This document shows positions 46,995-55,987 of a stretch of DNA of 61,231 bases, in pieces. The notes below the pieces were generated by a model, which saw nothing but the letters and a program-made list of their open reading frames with translations, had not been told where the DNA came from and ran no database searches. Position numbers and translations under genes: made by a program. Each line of letters starts with the position of its first letter. Position 1 is the first letter of the stretch. The stretch spans positions 1-61,231 of the forward strand of contig NZ_JAIQDE010000043.1 in NCBI RefSeq assembly GCF_020037015.1. Reading direction: 5' to 3'. The stretch is from Corallococcus sp. AS-1-6. Its GTDB lineage: Bacteria; Myxococcota; Myxococcia; Myxococcales; Myxococcaceae.

Positions 46995-48155
46995 TCAGAC
47001 CCGCTCCTTGAAACCCGTCTCCGCCCACCACAGGGGCAGGCCGCTCTCGACGGCTGCCCGCTCGTGCGCCAGGAAGCCGCGCACCGCCCGGTCCAGGCCG
47101 GGGTGGAGGAACAGATGCGCACTGTACGTGAGGTGCGGCTCGAAACCCCGGGTGAGCTTGTGCTCGCCGCCCGCTCCGGGCTCGAAGCGCTCGCGCCCCA
47201 GGGCGATGCAGTCCTCCACCGGGTGGTAGAGGCACACGTTGAAGTGCAGGAACGGATGCTCCTCGAACGCTCCCCAATAACGGCCGTACAGCGTGCGCGG
47301 CCCGGTGAAGTTGAACGCGCCGGCCACCCTGCGGCCTTCCCGCCGGGCCTCCACGAACTCGCACCGGTGCCTGAAGCCGGCGAGCAGGCGGACGAAGAAG
47401 TCCTCGGTCAGGGAGCGGACGCCCCACGGGTAGCGGTCCACCGTGGAGACGTAGAGCCGGTGGGCGCAGGCCGCGTCCACCTCCTCCAGCGCGTCGCCCC
47501 GCAGCGTGCGCAGGGTGAGGCCCTGGTCCGCCACCGCGCGCCGCTCGCGCTGGAGCTGGTGGCGCCGCTTGGAGCGGAAGCGGGCGAGGAAGTCGTCGAA
47601 CGTCCGGTAGCCCGCGTTGCGCCACAGGTACTGCACGCCCAGGCGCAGCGCGTAGCCCTGGGCCTCCAGCACCGGCAGCTCCTCCGGGGTGGGGAAGAGG
47701 ACGTGGACGCTGGAGAGCCCCTCGGCGCGCGCGTACTCCAGCGCGGCGTTGTACAGCTCGGCCTCGCGGGACGGGGCGTCCTCGCCGGGGGCCACCAGCA
47801 CGCGGCGGCCGGTGGCGGGCGTGAAGGGCACGCCCAGGACGAGCTTGGGGTAGTAGCGGATGCCCGCGCGCTCGGCGGTGGTGGCCCAGGCGGCGTCGAA
47901 GACGAACTCGCCGTGGCTGTCGTCCTTCAGGTACGCGGGCGCGGCGGCGACCAGGCGCGCGCCCCGCCACAGCGTGAGGTGGCGCGGGTGCCAGCCGCGC
48001 TCGGGCACCACGCTGCCGCTCTCTTCCAGGGCCGCGAGGAAGCCCCACTCCAGGAACGGCACCGACCCCGGGTCCACGAGCGCGTCCCAGGCCGACGCGG
48101 GAACGTCGGTGATGGACGTGAGCAGGCGCAGCGTGGTGGGGAGCGGGGCGGACAT
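46995..48155 (-). CDS. GNAT/FemAB-fold N-acyltransferase (COG3146-like)
   Basis: A 386-residue cytosolic protein. The N-terminal half contains WDALVDPGSVPFLEWGFLAALEESG and RGWHPRHL. The second half has FLARFRSKRRHQLQRERR near residue 190 and a C-terminal HPFLHFNVCLYHPVEDCI and GGEHKLTRGFEP. This fits the peptidoglycan-biosynthesis/recognition group of FemAB-like acyltransferases. The start MSAPLPTTL is preferred because TATAGG, a possible -10, lies inside the longer frame. Substrate unknown. Confidence 0.8.
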   Translation of the reverse strand: MSAPLPTTLRLLTSITDVPASAWDALVDPGSVPFLEWGFLAALEESGSVVPERGWHPRHLTLWRGARLVAAAPAYLKDDSHGEFVFDAAWATTAERAGIRYYPKLVLGVPFTPATGRRVLVAPGEDAPSREAELYNAALEYARAEGLSSVHVLFPTPEELPVLEAQGYALRLGVQYLWRNAGYRTFDDFLARFRSKRRHQLQRERRAVADQGLTLRTLRGDALEEVDAACAHRLYVSTVDRYPWGVRSLTEDFFVRLLAGFRHRCEFVEARREGRRVAGAFNFTGPRTLYGRYWGAFEEHPFLHFNVCLYHPVEDCIALGRERFEPGAGGEHKLTRGFEPHLTYSAHLFLHPGLDRAVRGFLAHERAAVESGLPLWWAETGFKERV

Positions 48156-48218
48156 GGACGTGGCGAGCGCCAGCCTATAACGGCGGGTGGCGGCTGCCGC
48201 CACGACCGGCCGGCCGTC

Positions 48219-48659
48219 CTATTTGCCGCGCGTGAGCTCCTGGGCGAGGAAGCCGGCGACCTCCATGAGCCCCGCGGCGGCGCGCTTGCGGCCCTCGTCG
48301 GACTCCATGACCCGGCGGGCGGCGTCGCTGGCGGTGCCCACCTCCAGGTCCACGAGGATGAGGAAGGCGCTCCACCCGGCCGTCACGGTGGCCACCTTGC
48401 CCGGCCGCTGCGGCCGGTCGCTCAGGGTGGCGGCCACCTTCTCCAGGAGGCCTTCTTCCTTGAGACGTTTCGTGCTCCCGAGCATCTGCGTCCAGGTGGC
48501 CTCCAGGAGGGAGGTCAGCAGGCGCCCGGAGAGGGCGGTGGAGAGGCGCTGCGAGGCCTCTTCGGCGTCCACCCGGTGGGCGTCCGCGTAGGTGGGGCTC
48601 AGCTTGGCCACCACCACGGCCTTCGTGGCGAGGTGGGCGAGGCGCGGCGGGTAGGGCAT
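48219..48659 (-). CDS. hypothetical helical protein
   Basis: A 146-residue protein I do not recognise. It is Ala/Leu-rich and predicted mostly helical, with no signal peptide or metal motif. A central stretch (TVTAGWSAFLILVDLEVGTASDAA) is moderately hydrophobic but probably too short and polar for a stable membrane helix. Codon use matches its neighbours, which supports a real gene. It is divergent from the Nfu gene. Confidence 0.6.
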   Translation of the reverse strand: MPYPPRLAHLATKAVVVAKLSPTYADAHRVDAEEASQRLSTALSGRLLTSLLEATWTQMLGSTKRLKEEGLLEKVAATLSDRPQRPGKVATVTAGWSAFLILVDLEVGTASDAARRVMESDEGRKRAAAGLMEVAGFLAQELTRGK

Positions 48660-48799
48660 GGTGCCGTGTCTTACATCGGCGGCGGGTGGGGCTCCATCCG
48701 GAGTGAAAGGCCAGCGCGGGGCGTTTGCCTGACAGCCGGACAGGTTGCTATGGGGCCCGGCGCCCTTTAGAGGAAGCGGACTTTCGTAGGGAGAACAGC

Positions 48800-49360
48800 A
48801 TGTCAGTGAACATCCAGCTCGAGTGGACCCCCAACCCCAGCACGTTGAAGTACGTGGTGGACCGCAAGCTGCTGGGCGGTGGCGCGGTGAACTTCACCAA
48901 CCGGGACGACGCGCAGGCGAAGTCGCCCCTGGCGCTCCGGCTCATGGACATCCAGGGCGTGACGGCGGTGATGCTGGGCACGAACTTCGTCACCGTGACG
49001 AAGGGCGAGGCCGGCGAGTGGGACGAGCTCAACGACTCCGTGATGTCCACGCTGGACACGCACCTGTCGGAGGGCCTGCCGGTGGTGGACGAGGCGGCCG
49101 TCGCGGCGGCGCGCCAAGTGACGAGCGCGGACGGCACGGTGGAGCAGCGCATCCAGGTCATCCTGGACGAGGAGATCCGCCCGGCCGTGGCGCAGGACGG
49201 CGGTGACATCACGCTGGACCGCTTCGAGGACGGCATCGTGTACCTGCACATGAAGGGCTCGTGCGCGGGCTGCCCGTCGTCCACGGCGACGCTGAAGATG
49301 GGCATCGAGGGCCGGCTCCGGGAGATGATCCCGGAGGTCACCGAAGTGGTGTCCGTCTGA
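48800..49360 (+). CDS. Nfu-type Fe-S cluster scaffold (NifU C-terminal domain protein)
   Basis: A 186-residue scaffold. Residues 1-90 are the Nfu_N domain (QLEWTPNPSTLKYVVDRKLL, MDIQGVTAVMLGTNFVTVTK). Residues about 115-186 are the NifU-like domain, with the cluster-binding CxxC in GSCAGCPSSTATLKMGIE. It probably delivers Fe-S clusters to apoproteins. The start has GGGAG eight bases upstream. The next gene starts within its stop region. Confidence 0.93.
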   Translation: MSVNIQLEWTPNPSTLKYVVDRKLLGGGAVNFTNRDDAQAKSPLALRLMDIQGVTAVMLGTNFVTVTKGEAGEWDELNDSVMSTLDTHLSEGLPVVDEAAVAAARQVTSADGTVEQRIQVILDEEIRPAVAQDGGDITLDRFEDGIVYLHMKGSCAGCPSSTATLKMGIEGRLREMIPEVTEVVSV

Positions 49361-50286
49361 GACGCAACGTCAAGGCGCCGCAGGTCCGCAAGGAGCTGCT
49401 CCCGGACCAGTCCCCCGCGCTCCTGCGGGAGCTGCACCTGCTCACGCGCGAGGGGAACCTCAACGCGGACGCGCTGCGCAAGCTCAAGCAGGTCAACCAC
49501 CTGGTGGGCCTCTTGCGGCCCGCCATGGAGGACGTGCAGGCGCGCCACGCGAACCCCCTGGTGGTGGACGCGGGCAGCGGCAACGCGTACCTGGGCTTCG
49601 TCGTCTACGAGCTGTTCCTGAAGGACGCGGGCGGCGGTGAGCTCCTGTCCATCGAAGGGCGGCCGGAGCTGACCGAGCGCGCGAAGGGCCGCGCCGAGCG
49701 GCTGCACTTCGACCGGATGCGCTTCCAGACGGCGCACATCGACCAGGCGGAGTACCCGGAGCGCATCCACGTGCTGATGGCCCTGCACGCGTGCGACACG
49801 GCCACGGACGACGCGCTGGTGGCGGCCATCAAGCACGGCGCGGACCACGTGGCGGTGGTGCCGTGCTGCCAGGCGGAGGTGGCCGCGCAGTTGAAGGAGA
49901 AGAAGGCGAAGCCGGCCGGCTCCATGTCGCTGCTCTTCCAGCACCCGTGGCACCGGCGCGAGTTCGGCTCGCACCTGACCAACGTCATCCGCGCGCTGAC
50001 GCTGGAGGCGTTCGGCTACCAGGTGACGGTGACGGAGCTGACCGGGTGGGAGCACTCGCTGAAGAACGAGCTCATCCTCGGGCGGCGGGTGCACCGGGAC
50101 AACCGGCGCGCGCGCCTCCAGCTCCAGGCGCTGCTGGCGGAGACGGGCGTGCAGCCCCGGCTGACGCGGCTGCTGGGCATCACGCCCGCGGGCGCGGCCG
50201 CTGGTGGCGCGGAGCCGGACGCGGAGCCCACGCCGGACGCTGCGCCCGCGCCGGACGCTACGCCCGCGTCGCCGCCGGAGCCCTGA
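49357..50286 (+). CDS. class I SAM-dependent methyltransferase-like protein, probable CTG start
   Basis: About 309 residues. The SAM site is VVDAGSGNAYLGFVVYE near residue 70, followed by LLSIEGRPELTERAK and VLMALHACDTATDDAL. VVPCCQAEVAAQL and LFQHPWHRREFGSHLTNVIRAL are family features of a SAM-methyltransferase group. No ATG, GTG or TTG lies in frame between the antisense-like GTG at 49261 and a GTG inside the conserved NHLVGLL. The CTG at 49357, overlapping the nfu stop (CTGA), is therefore the likeliest start. The C-terminal 40 residues are an Ala/Pro/Asp-repeat tail. Target unknown. Confidence 0.75.
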   Translation: MRRNVKAPQVRKELLPDQSPALLRELHLLTREGNLNADALRKLKQVNHLVGLLRPAMEDVQARHANPLVVDAGSGNAYLGFVVYELFLKDAGGGELLSIEGRPELTERAKGRAERLHFDRMRFQTAHIDQAEYPERIHVLMALHACDTATDDALVAAIKHGADHVAVVPCCQAEVAAQLKEKKAKPAGSMSLLFQHPWHRREFGSHLTNVIRALTLEAFGYQVTVTELTGWEHSLKNELILGRRVHRDNRRARLQLQALLAETGVQPRLTRLLGITPAGAAAGGAEPDAEPTPDAAPAPDATPASPPEP

Positions 50287-50702
50287 AACGCAAGCAGTCC
50301 CGACCTGGACCGTAGGGCGGGGCAGGTGACCTCACGGGAGGGGGAGGCGTGTTTCCCCCGCACCGGGACGGCCGCCGCCCCGGCCGTGCGAGGCGGCCGG
50401 GCAGGCGTTACATGCCCTCTGTCCGTGGGATGCGCACGGGACGACATTCCAGACCGCCGGGTTCCTTGAGGACGCGTCCGGGCGGATGTCGGAGGACGTG
50501 GGCACGTCAGGGGGGCCGGTCAGGATGGCGTCAATGCCGGAGGTCGGGCCCGGCGGCAGGACCCAGGGCGGCGTTCGCGGTGTCTGAATGTCGGGGTACG
50601 GAGTCTCGTCCCGGGATGGGGCCGGCCGGTGGCCGTCAGGGCACCGGAGACGTGTGGGGCGAGCCGTGAAGTCCCTCCGCGTGACGCGGTGGGGGTCGTT
50701 GG
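50287..50702. other. intergenic region without a supported gene
   Basis: 416 bases between same-strand genes. GGGGGA/TCCCCC at 50340-50359 may be a weak terminator and ACGGCC/GGCCGT at 50368-50387 a second hairpin, neither with a T-run. No tRNA, small ORF or repeat was convincing. Confidence 0.5.
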
Positions 50703-51566
50703 ATGGGAAGGGGCATGGCCTTGGAGCTGGATGACTGGGGTGGGAGCGGGCCGCTCCTGCACTTCGCCTGCGCGAACGGCTTTCCTCCGGAGACGTACCG
50801 GAAGCTCTTCACGCGGCTCGCGACGCGCTACCACGTGGTGTCGCTGCGCATGCGGCCGCTGGTGCCGGGCCAGGACCCGAAGGCGCTCACGTCCTGGAGG
50901 GAGCTGGGCGAGGACCTCGCGCGCGAGCTGAAGGCGCGGGGGCGCTCGGGCGTGCTGGGCGTGGGGCACAGCGTGGGCGGCACCAGCACGTTGATGGCCT
51001 CCGCCGCGAACCCGGGGCTGTTCCGCGCGGTGGTGGCGTTGGACCCCGTGCTCGTCACCGGTTCCCGGCTCTGGGCGATGCGCCTGATGAAGCTGATGGG
51101 CCGCATGGACCGCGCCGCCATCGTGCAGGGCGCGCTGCGGCGCAAGGAGCGCTGGGCGACGCGCGAGGAGGCGGCCGCCGCGTACCGCCAGCGCAAGCTG
51201 TTCCGGGACTGGGACGCGGACTGCTTCAGCGACTACATCACGCACGGGCTGGTGCCCACGGAGGCGGGGGACTTCCGCCTGCGCTTCCCGCCCGAGTGGG
51301 AGGCCCGCATCTTCGAGACCTTCCCCGCGGACCCCTGGAAGCTCATCCGCGCCAACGCGGCGCCCACGCTGGTGCTGCGAGGCGAGCGCTCCGACATCCT
51401 GCTGCCCGAAGCGCTGGCGCGGGCGGAGCGGGAGATGAAGCGCACGCGGGTGGACGCGCTGCCGCTCGCCTCGCACCTCTTCCCGATGGAGCACCCCCGC
51501 GAGACGGCCGAGCGCGTGCTGACGTTCCTGGACCAGTTGCCGCCCGTGGACGTCACGGCGCATTGA
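50703..51566 (+). CDS. alpha/beta-hydrolase-fold protein
   Basis: A 287-residue protein. The oxyanion-hole segment LLHFACANGFPPETYRKL replaces the usual HGxP. The nucleophile elbow is VGHSVGGTS near residue 95. The acid is likely in VLRGERSDILLP and the base His in ASHLFPMEHP. The cap region (about 125-185) is helical. ATG 50703 follows GGGGG at seven bases. An alternative ATG at 50715 has AAGGGG only one base away. Substrate unknown. Convergent with the reductase gene seven bases on. Confidence 0.85.
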   Translation: MGRGMALELDDWGGSGPLLHFACANGFPPETYRKLFTRLATRYHVVSLRMRPLVPGQDPKALTSWRELGEDLARELKARGRSGVLGVGHSVGGTSTLMASAANPGLFRAVVALDPVLVTGSRLWAMRLMKLMGRMDRAAIVQGALRRKERWATREEAAAAYRQRKLFRDWDADCFSDYITHGLVPTEAGDFRLRFPPEWEARIFETFPADPWKLIRANAAPTLVLRGERSDILLPEALARAEREMKRTRVDALPLASHLFPMEHPRETAERVLTFLDQLPPVDVTAH

Positions 51567-51573
51567 GGCCCGG

Positions 51574-52467
51574 TCAGCCGTAGGCCTCGCGCTTGATGCG
51601 CTTGTCCGGGATGCCCAGCTCGTGCAGGTGGCCCAGCACCGCCTCCATGAAGCGCGGCGTGGCGGGCGTGCGCGTCTCCAGCGCCTTGCGCCGGTCCCAT
51701 GGCGTGATGGCGGGCCCGCACACGTACACGAGGCAGGTGTCGGGCGCCGGAACCAGCTCGCGCAGCAGCGCCTCTCCGACGCGGCCCTTGCGCACCTGGG
51801 GGCCGTACCTCGCCTCATCCGTCTCGCGCGTGAGCGTGTGCACCACCCGCACGCGGTCCGGCGCCGAGCGCTCCAGCGCGGCCAGCTCCTCGCGGTAGAG
51901 GATGTCCCCCCACGTCTTGTTGGACGCGAGGAACGTGTGCCGCAGCTTCAGCCCCCGGTGCAGCGCGTCCTTCACGATGGCGAAGTTCGGCACCGCGCCG
52001 GAGCCCGCCACCACGTGCAGCACGTGGTCCGCCCGCTCCGTCACGTCGTCCGGCAGCACGTACGGCCCCATGAAGCCCGTCACCTTCAGCTTCGCCCCCA
52101 CCAGCCGCCCGTGCACCAGCAGGGGCGACAGCAGCGGCGGGTAGCGGGTGACGCCGGGGATGAACTCCTCGTCCTTCACCGTGATGGCCACGTGCCGCTC
52201 GTGCGGCGCGGAGGCGAGCGAGTACGAGCGCGGCGACTCCTTGCGCCCCTTCTGCTCCTGCAGGTACGCGCACTGCTGCGCGAGCGCCCGGAACTGGTGC
52301 GGGTCGATGTTGAGGAACTGGCCGGCCTTGTAGTCGAGCGGTCCCGCGCTCGCGTCCAGCTCCAGCGACAGCGTCGCCGTGTCGTGGGTCTCCATCCGGA
52401 GGGCGGTGACGGTGGCCTCGTACTCGACGGGCCGCTTCGCCCGGGAGGGCGTGGCTTCGGCGCTCAT
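51574..52467 (-). CDS. ferredoxin-NADP reductase-like flavoprotein (no 2Fe-2S domain)
   Basis: A 297-residue FAD/NAD(P) oxidoreductase. The FAD site is SPRSYSLASAPHE near residue 80. The NAD(P) site has VVAGSGAVPNFAIVKDAL near residue 145 and LVYVCGPAITPWDRR near 255. It lacks the plant-type ferredoxin domain of PaaE/BenC proteins, so its electron partner must be separate. The chosen ATG gives MSAEATPSRAK. An ATG four codons upstream is also possible. No partner gene adjoins it. Confidence 0.83.
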   Translation of the reverse strand: MSAEATPSRAKRPVEYEATVTALRMETHDTATLSLELDASAGPLDYKAGQFLNIDPHQFRALAQQCAYLQEQKGRKESPRSYSLASAPHERHVAITVKDEEFIPGVTRYPPLLSPLLVHGRLVGAKLKVTGFMGPYVLPDDVTERADHVLHVVAGSGAVPNFAIVKDALHRGLKLRHTFLASNKTWGDILYREELAALERSAPDRVRVVHTLTRETDEARYGPQVRKGRVGEALLRELVPAPDTCLVYVCGPAITPWDRRKALETRTPATPRFMEAVLGHLHELGIPDKRIKREAYG

Positions 52468-52653
52468 GCGCCACCCCATAACACGCGGGGTGCGGGGCCG
52501 TGCGGGCGCGAGCGCGGGCGGCGCGCTCCCCGCATCCGGACTCTGGGGTAGGCCTTTCGTTGACTGGATGACGGAAGGGCGGGCGGGCGGCCTGGCGCTC
52601 CCGGAGGACCGCTGACCCACCCCACCGGGCAGGACTACATCTTCCAGGAGGAG

Positions 52654-53415
52654 GTGGGCCGGCCCGTGCTTCGACTTCTCTTCGCCCTGATGTCGCTGCT
52701 CCCCTACGGGGTGCGCCGCCATGTCGTGCGCGGTTTGATGCATGGGGTGTGGGGCCGGCTGTCCCACGCGAAGGTGTACGGGCTGAAGGACCTGCCGGCG
52801 GGCCCCTGCCTCTTCATCTGCAACCACCTGTCCAACGCGGACGGCTTCACGCTCTACCGGGCGCTGCGGCCCCGGCGCGTCGTCTTCCTGGCGGGCGTGA
52901 AGCTGCACGGCACGGTGATGACCCGGCTGGCGGCGGAGACGATGGACACCATCGACATCACGCCCAACTCGCCGGATATCGAAGCGCTGCGCCGCTGCGT
53001 GGAGCTGCTCAAGGGCGGCCAGTCCGTCCTCATCTTCCCGGAGGGAGGCCGCAGCCGCTCCGCGGGCCTGCTCCAGGCGAAGAAGGGCGTGGGGCTCATC
53101 GCCAAGCGCGCGGGCGTGCCCATCGTCCCGGTGGCGCTCACGGGCACGGAGAAGCTGATGCCCATCAACGACGCGGACATGGGCGGCGAGCGGCTCTTCC
53201 ACGCCGACGTCACCGTCACCTTCGGGCCTGCCTTCCGCATGGAGGACCTGGAGCCGGAGGTGTCCGGCGCCTCCGACGCGCGCCAGGCGCTGGTGGACGC
53301 GATGATGCGCCGGGTGGCCGCGCTGCTGCCGCCCGCGTACCAGGGCGTCTACGCCGGCGGCCCGGACCCGGTGGCCCCCACGGCCCCGCCCTCCGCCGTG
53401 CCGCCCTCCGCGTAG
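52654..53415 (+). CDS. PlsC-like 1-acyl-sn-glycerol-3-phosphate acyltransferase family protein
   Basis: A 253-residue membrane-associated acyltransferase. The HX4D motif is NHLSNAD near residue 69, followed by the acceptor region IFPEGGRSRSAGL near residue 130 and PIVPVALTGTEKL. One N-terminal hydrophobic stretch is present (VLRLLFALMSLLPYG). GTG 52654 is used, but AGGAGG is only two bases away. GTG 52666 or ATG 52690 may be the true start. Phospholipid or lysophospholipid acylation is the family role. Confidence 0.86.
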   Translation: MGRPVLRLLFALMSLLPYGVRRHVVRGLMHGVWGRLSHAKVYGLKDLPAGPCLFICNHLSNADGFTLYRALRPRRVVFLAGVKLHGTVMTRLAAETMDTIDITPNSPDIEALRRCVELLKGGQSVLIFPEGGRSRSAGLLQAKKGVGLIAKRAGVPIVPVALTGTEKLMPINDADMGGERLFHADVTVTFGPAFRMEDLEPEVSGASDARQALVDAMMRRVAALLPPAYQGVYAGGPDPVAPTAPPSAVPPSA

Positions 53416-53441
53416 GCGGCCCCATGCGCCCGCGAACGCGA

Positions 53442-53473
53442 ACGGCCGCGCGGGCGGGTGCCCACGCGGCCGT
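53442..53473. terminator. hairpin between convergent acyltransferase and chitinase genes
   Basis: ACGGCCGCG (53442-53450) pairs with CGCGGCCGT (53465-53473), with inner GGGC/GCCC pairing beyond one mismatch. It lies between the two convergent stops (53415 and 53495). There is no clear T-run. Confidence 0.55.
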
Positions 53474-53494
53474 CCGTCTTCACGCCGTCAGCGG

Positions 53495-55660
53495 TTACTG
53501 GAGGAAGGCCGTCTTGACCTCGGTGAGCAGCGGGTTGGTGCCCGTCGCGGGGTCGGTGCAGCCCTGGTTGATGGTCCAGATGATGGTGCCGCCGTAGCCG
53601 TTCGCCTTGGCGTACTGGCCCTTGGCCTGGATGGCCTCCGGACCGTCGTACGTGATCCAGCGCACCGTGCCGTCCTCCACCGGCGTGTCGAACGTGACGT
53701 AGTTGGCCTGCGCCGCCACGTCCCACTGGAGCTTGCCCGTCTTGGAGAGCGCCAGGATCTTCTTGTACGTGAAGGAGTTGTCCCCGCCCACGTAGTCGGA
53801 CCAATTGGTGAAGGGCTGGCGCGGGCCGGTGATGTGCCGCCACGCGAGGCCGTAGAACGGGATGCCCATGCCCAGCTTCTCCTTGGGGATGCCCGCGGCC
53901 ACCCAGGCCTTGAGGCTGGACTCCACGGAGGTCGGGTGGGTGCCGGACTCGCCCGTGAGCGCGGACGTGAACCACGACTCCCAGCCGTCCCAGACGCCAA
54001 TCATCTCGTAGGACATGACGTTCACCTGGTCCAGGTACTGGGCGAGCTGCGGGTACCACTTGAGCGACGCGTCCGTGGCGAAGTTGTTGTTCACCCAGCC
54101 AATGGGGAACGTCAGCAGCATGTTGGGACGCACCTGACGCAGCCGCTGCACCAGCGCGAGCAGGTTCGGCTTGTCCACCTCCTCCACCGGCTCCCAGTCG
54201 ATGTCGAGCCCGTCGTAGCCGTGGTCGTCCATCGCCTTGAGCAGGCTCTGGACGAACTTCTCCCGGTTCGCGGCGGAGGCGGCGCCCACCCAGTTGGCGT
54301 GCTCGCCCGCGCCGCCCACCATGATGATGGCCTTGCGCCCCGCGGCGTGCGCGCGGGAGGAGAGCGTCTTCGCGATGGCGGAGCCGTTCGAGTTGTCGAA
54401 GATGGCGTCCACCGTGCCGTCCGTGTTCGGCGTCACGCGGCCCACGATGATGTGCGTCATCGCGCTGAAGTCCACCTTCTCCGGCGGGTAGTCATCCGCG
54501 TTCCAGCCCGTGTAGTAGCCGGACACCCACTTGTTGGTGGTGCCCACCGGGCCCGTCACCACCACGTCCGCCGTGGCCTTCTTCGTCGCGTCCGCGTTGC
54601 TCGTGGCCACGACGTGGTACGTGCCCGCCGTCCGGGGCGCGGTGTACGTGCCGCTGGAGGTGACGGTGCCGCCCGCGGCGCCTTCCAGGACGCTCCACGT
54701 CACGGCCGTGTTGGTGCTGCCCGTCACCGTCGCGGTGAAGGTCTGCACGCCGCCCAGCGACAGCGTCGCGGTGGTGGGGGTGACGCTGACGCTCACGCCG
54801 GTGGGGGCGGTCCGCTTGCCGGACACCGCCGTGGACTTCGCGCTCTCACCCACCGCGTTCAGCGCGGTGACGGCGTACCAGTACGTCGTGCCCGCCACCG
54901 CGCTGGTGTCCTTGTAGGCCGCGGAGGTGAGCGCCGTGGAGGTGAGGCGCGTGTACGTGCCCGTCTGCCACGTGGAGCGGTACACGTGGTAGCCCGTGGC
55001 GCCCGCCACCGTGCCCCAGGTGAGGGCCACGTCCGTGGTGGAGCCCGTGGCCTGCAGGGCCGTGGGCGCGGAAGGGGCGGTGGTGCTCGCCGCCAGGCGC
55101 ACGTTGTCGAAGTACATCGTGGCCAGCTTGCGGCCCGCGTTCTCCATCACCACCAGGCCATCCAGGCTGGCGTTGGCCGCGCCCAGCGTGCTCAGCGGCA
55201 TGCGGCACAGCGTCCACGCGTTGGCCTTGATGGTGCCGCCCGCGCAGGTGGGGTTGAGCGCCACGGGCGGCTTCGCCACGCCGCCCACGCTCGCGTAGAG
55301 CGCGATGGCGGGGTTGACCGTCGCGCCGGGGTTCACCTGCAACTCCACGAAGCCTTGGCCCGCGGTGGGCACGCCCGCGTGGTGGAAGTACAGGCCCGTC
55401 CAGGGGCCGAACGTCGCGGAGATGGAGCGGGTGCCCGCGTACACGGGCCGGGTCGCGCCAAGGCTGTGCGTCGCCCAGGACCAGTCCTGCCATCCCGAAC
55501 CGAGCGCGTCGTCGAACATCGTCGTCGCGCTCGCGAGCGCGTCCCCGGACGTCCCCAGCGAGTCGTCGTCACCCGCCGTGGACGTGAAGTCCGGCGCGCC
55601 ACCGCAGCCGGTGTGCATCGCGCCCAACGCCACGAGGAACCCAATGAGCTGCCTTCTCAA
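53495..55660 (-). CDS. secreted GH18 chitinase with Ig-like and fibronectin type III domains
   Basis: A 721-residue exported hydrolase. TTG 55660 is chosen because AGGAG lies six bases upstream and the frame opens with a signal (LRRQLIGFLVALGA) ending MHTGCG, a loose lipobox. The mature N-terminal region (about 45-190) is a beta-rich binding-like domain, followed by fibronectin type III (about 195-285; APTALQATGSTTDVALTW) and a Big-type Ig domain (about 290-380). The GH18 barrel (about 385-715) has the motif DGLDIDWE with catalytic Glu490. Chitin or peptidoglycan-type glycan breakdown outside the cell is likely. Confidence 0.93.
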   Translation of the reverse strand: MRRQLIGFLVALGAMHTGCGGAPDFTSTAGDDDSLGTSGDALASATTMFDDALGSGWQDWSWATHSLGATRPVYAGTRSISATFGPWTGLYFHHAGVPTAGQGFVELQVNPGATVNPAIALYASVGGVAKPPVALNPTCAGGTIKANAWTLCRMPLSTLGAANASLDGLVVMENAGRKLATMYFDNVRLAASTTAPSAPTALQATGSTTDVALTWGTVAGATGYHVYRSTWQTGTYTRLTSTALTSAAYKDTSAVAGTTYWYAVTALNAVGESAKSTAVSGKRTAPTGVSVSVTPTTATLSLGGVQTFTATVTGSTNTAVTWSVLEGAAGGTVTSSGTYTAPRTAGTYHVVATSNADATKKATADVVVTGPVGTTNKWVSGYYTGWNADDYPPEKVDFSAMTHIIVGRVTPNTDGTVDAIFDNSNGSAIAKTLSSRAHAAGRKAIIMVGGAGEHANWVGAASAANREKFVQSLLKAMDDHGYDGLDIDWEPVEEVDKPNLLALVQRLRQVRPNMLLTFPIGWVNNNFATDASLKWYPQLAQYLDQVNVMSYEMIGVWDGWESWFTSALTGESGTHPTSVESSLKAWVAAGIPKEKLGMGIPFYGLAWRHITGPRQPFTNWSDYVGGDNSFTYKKILALSKTGKLQWDVAAQANYVTFDTPVEDGTVRWITYDGPEAIQAKGQYAKANGYGGTIIWTINQGCTDPATGTNPLLTEVKTAFLQ

Positions 55661-55926
55661 GTTCTCTCCTGCGGCCAGGTGAAAGAGGGTGGGCCGGGGG
55701 GACCGCTTCCCCTGCTCGCGGCGCGTGGCAGGGGTCCCCCGGTCGCCCTGTCGCCGCGCCGGGATTGGCGGGCGTGTGAGGGGGGACCTGGCGAATCGCA
55801 GGCAAGGACACATCGCGATTCTTCGTCTGTGTTCAAGCCACGGGGTGGGCTACTTCAACACGTCTCAAGGACGCCAGGCCGCTGTATCAGCGGGGCGGCG
55901 AGCGTCTGGTTTGAGAGTGAAAAACG
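55661..55926. promoter_or_regulatory. upstream region of the chitinase gene
   Basis: With the neighbouring hairpin, 327 bases separate this gene from the desaturase stop. The chitinase promoter must lie here. AGGAG near 55668 is the ribosome site. I could not identify a clear promoter pair. Confidence 0.4.
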
Positions 55927-55955
55927 CCTGGAGGCGCCACGAACGCGCCTCCAGG
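55927..55955 (-). terminator. rho-independent terminator of the fatty-acid desaturase
   Basis: On the minus strand CCTGGAGGCGC and GCGCCTCCAGG form a perfect 11-bp stem with a 7-base loop, followed by GTTTTT. It lies 33 bases past the desaturase stop. Confidence 0.82.
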
Positions 55956-55987
55956 GGAAAGCCTGTCAGTCTGTGATGCATCCAGCT

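Noticed and set aside
50287-50702. tRNA or small RNA in the longest gene-free stretch
   Set aside because: No cloverleaf or CCA end was recognisable, and the hairpins present are short and lack T-runs.
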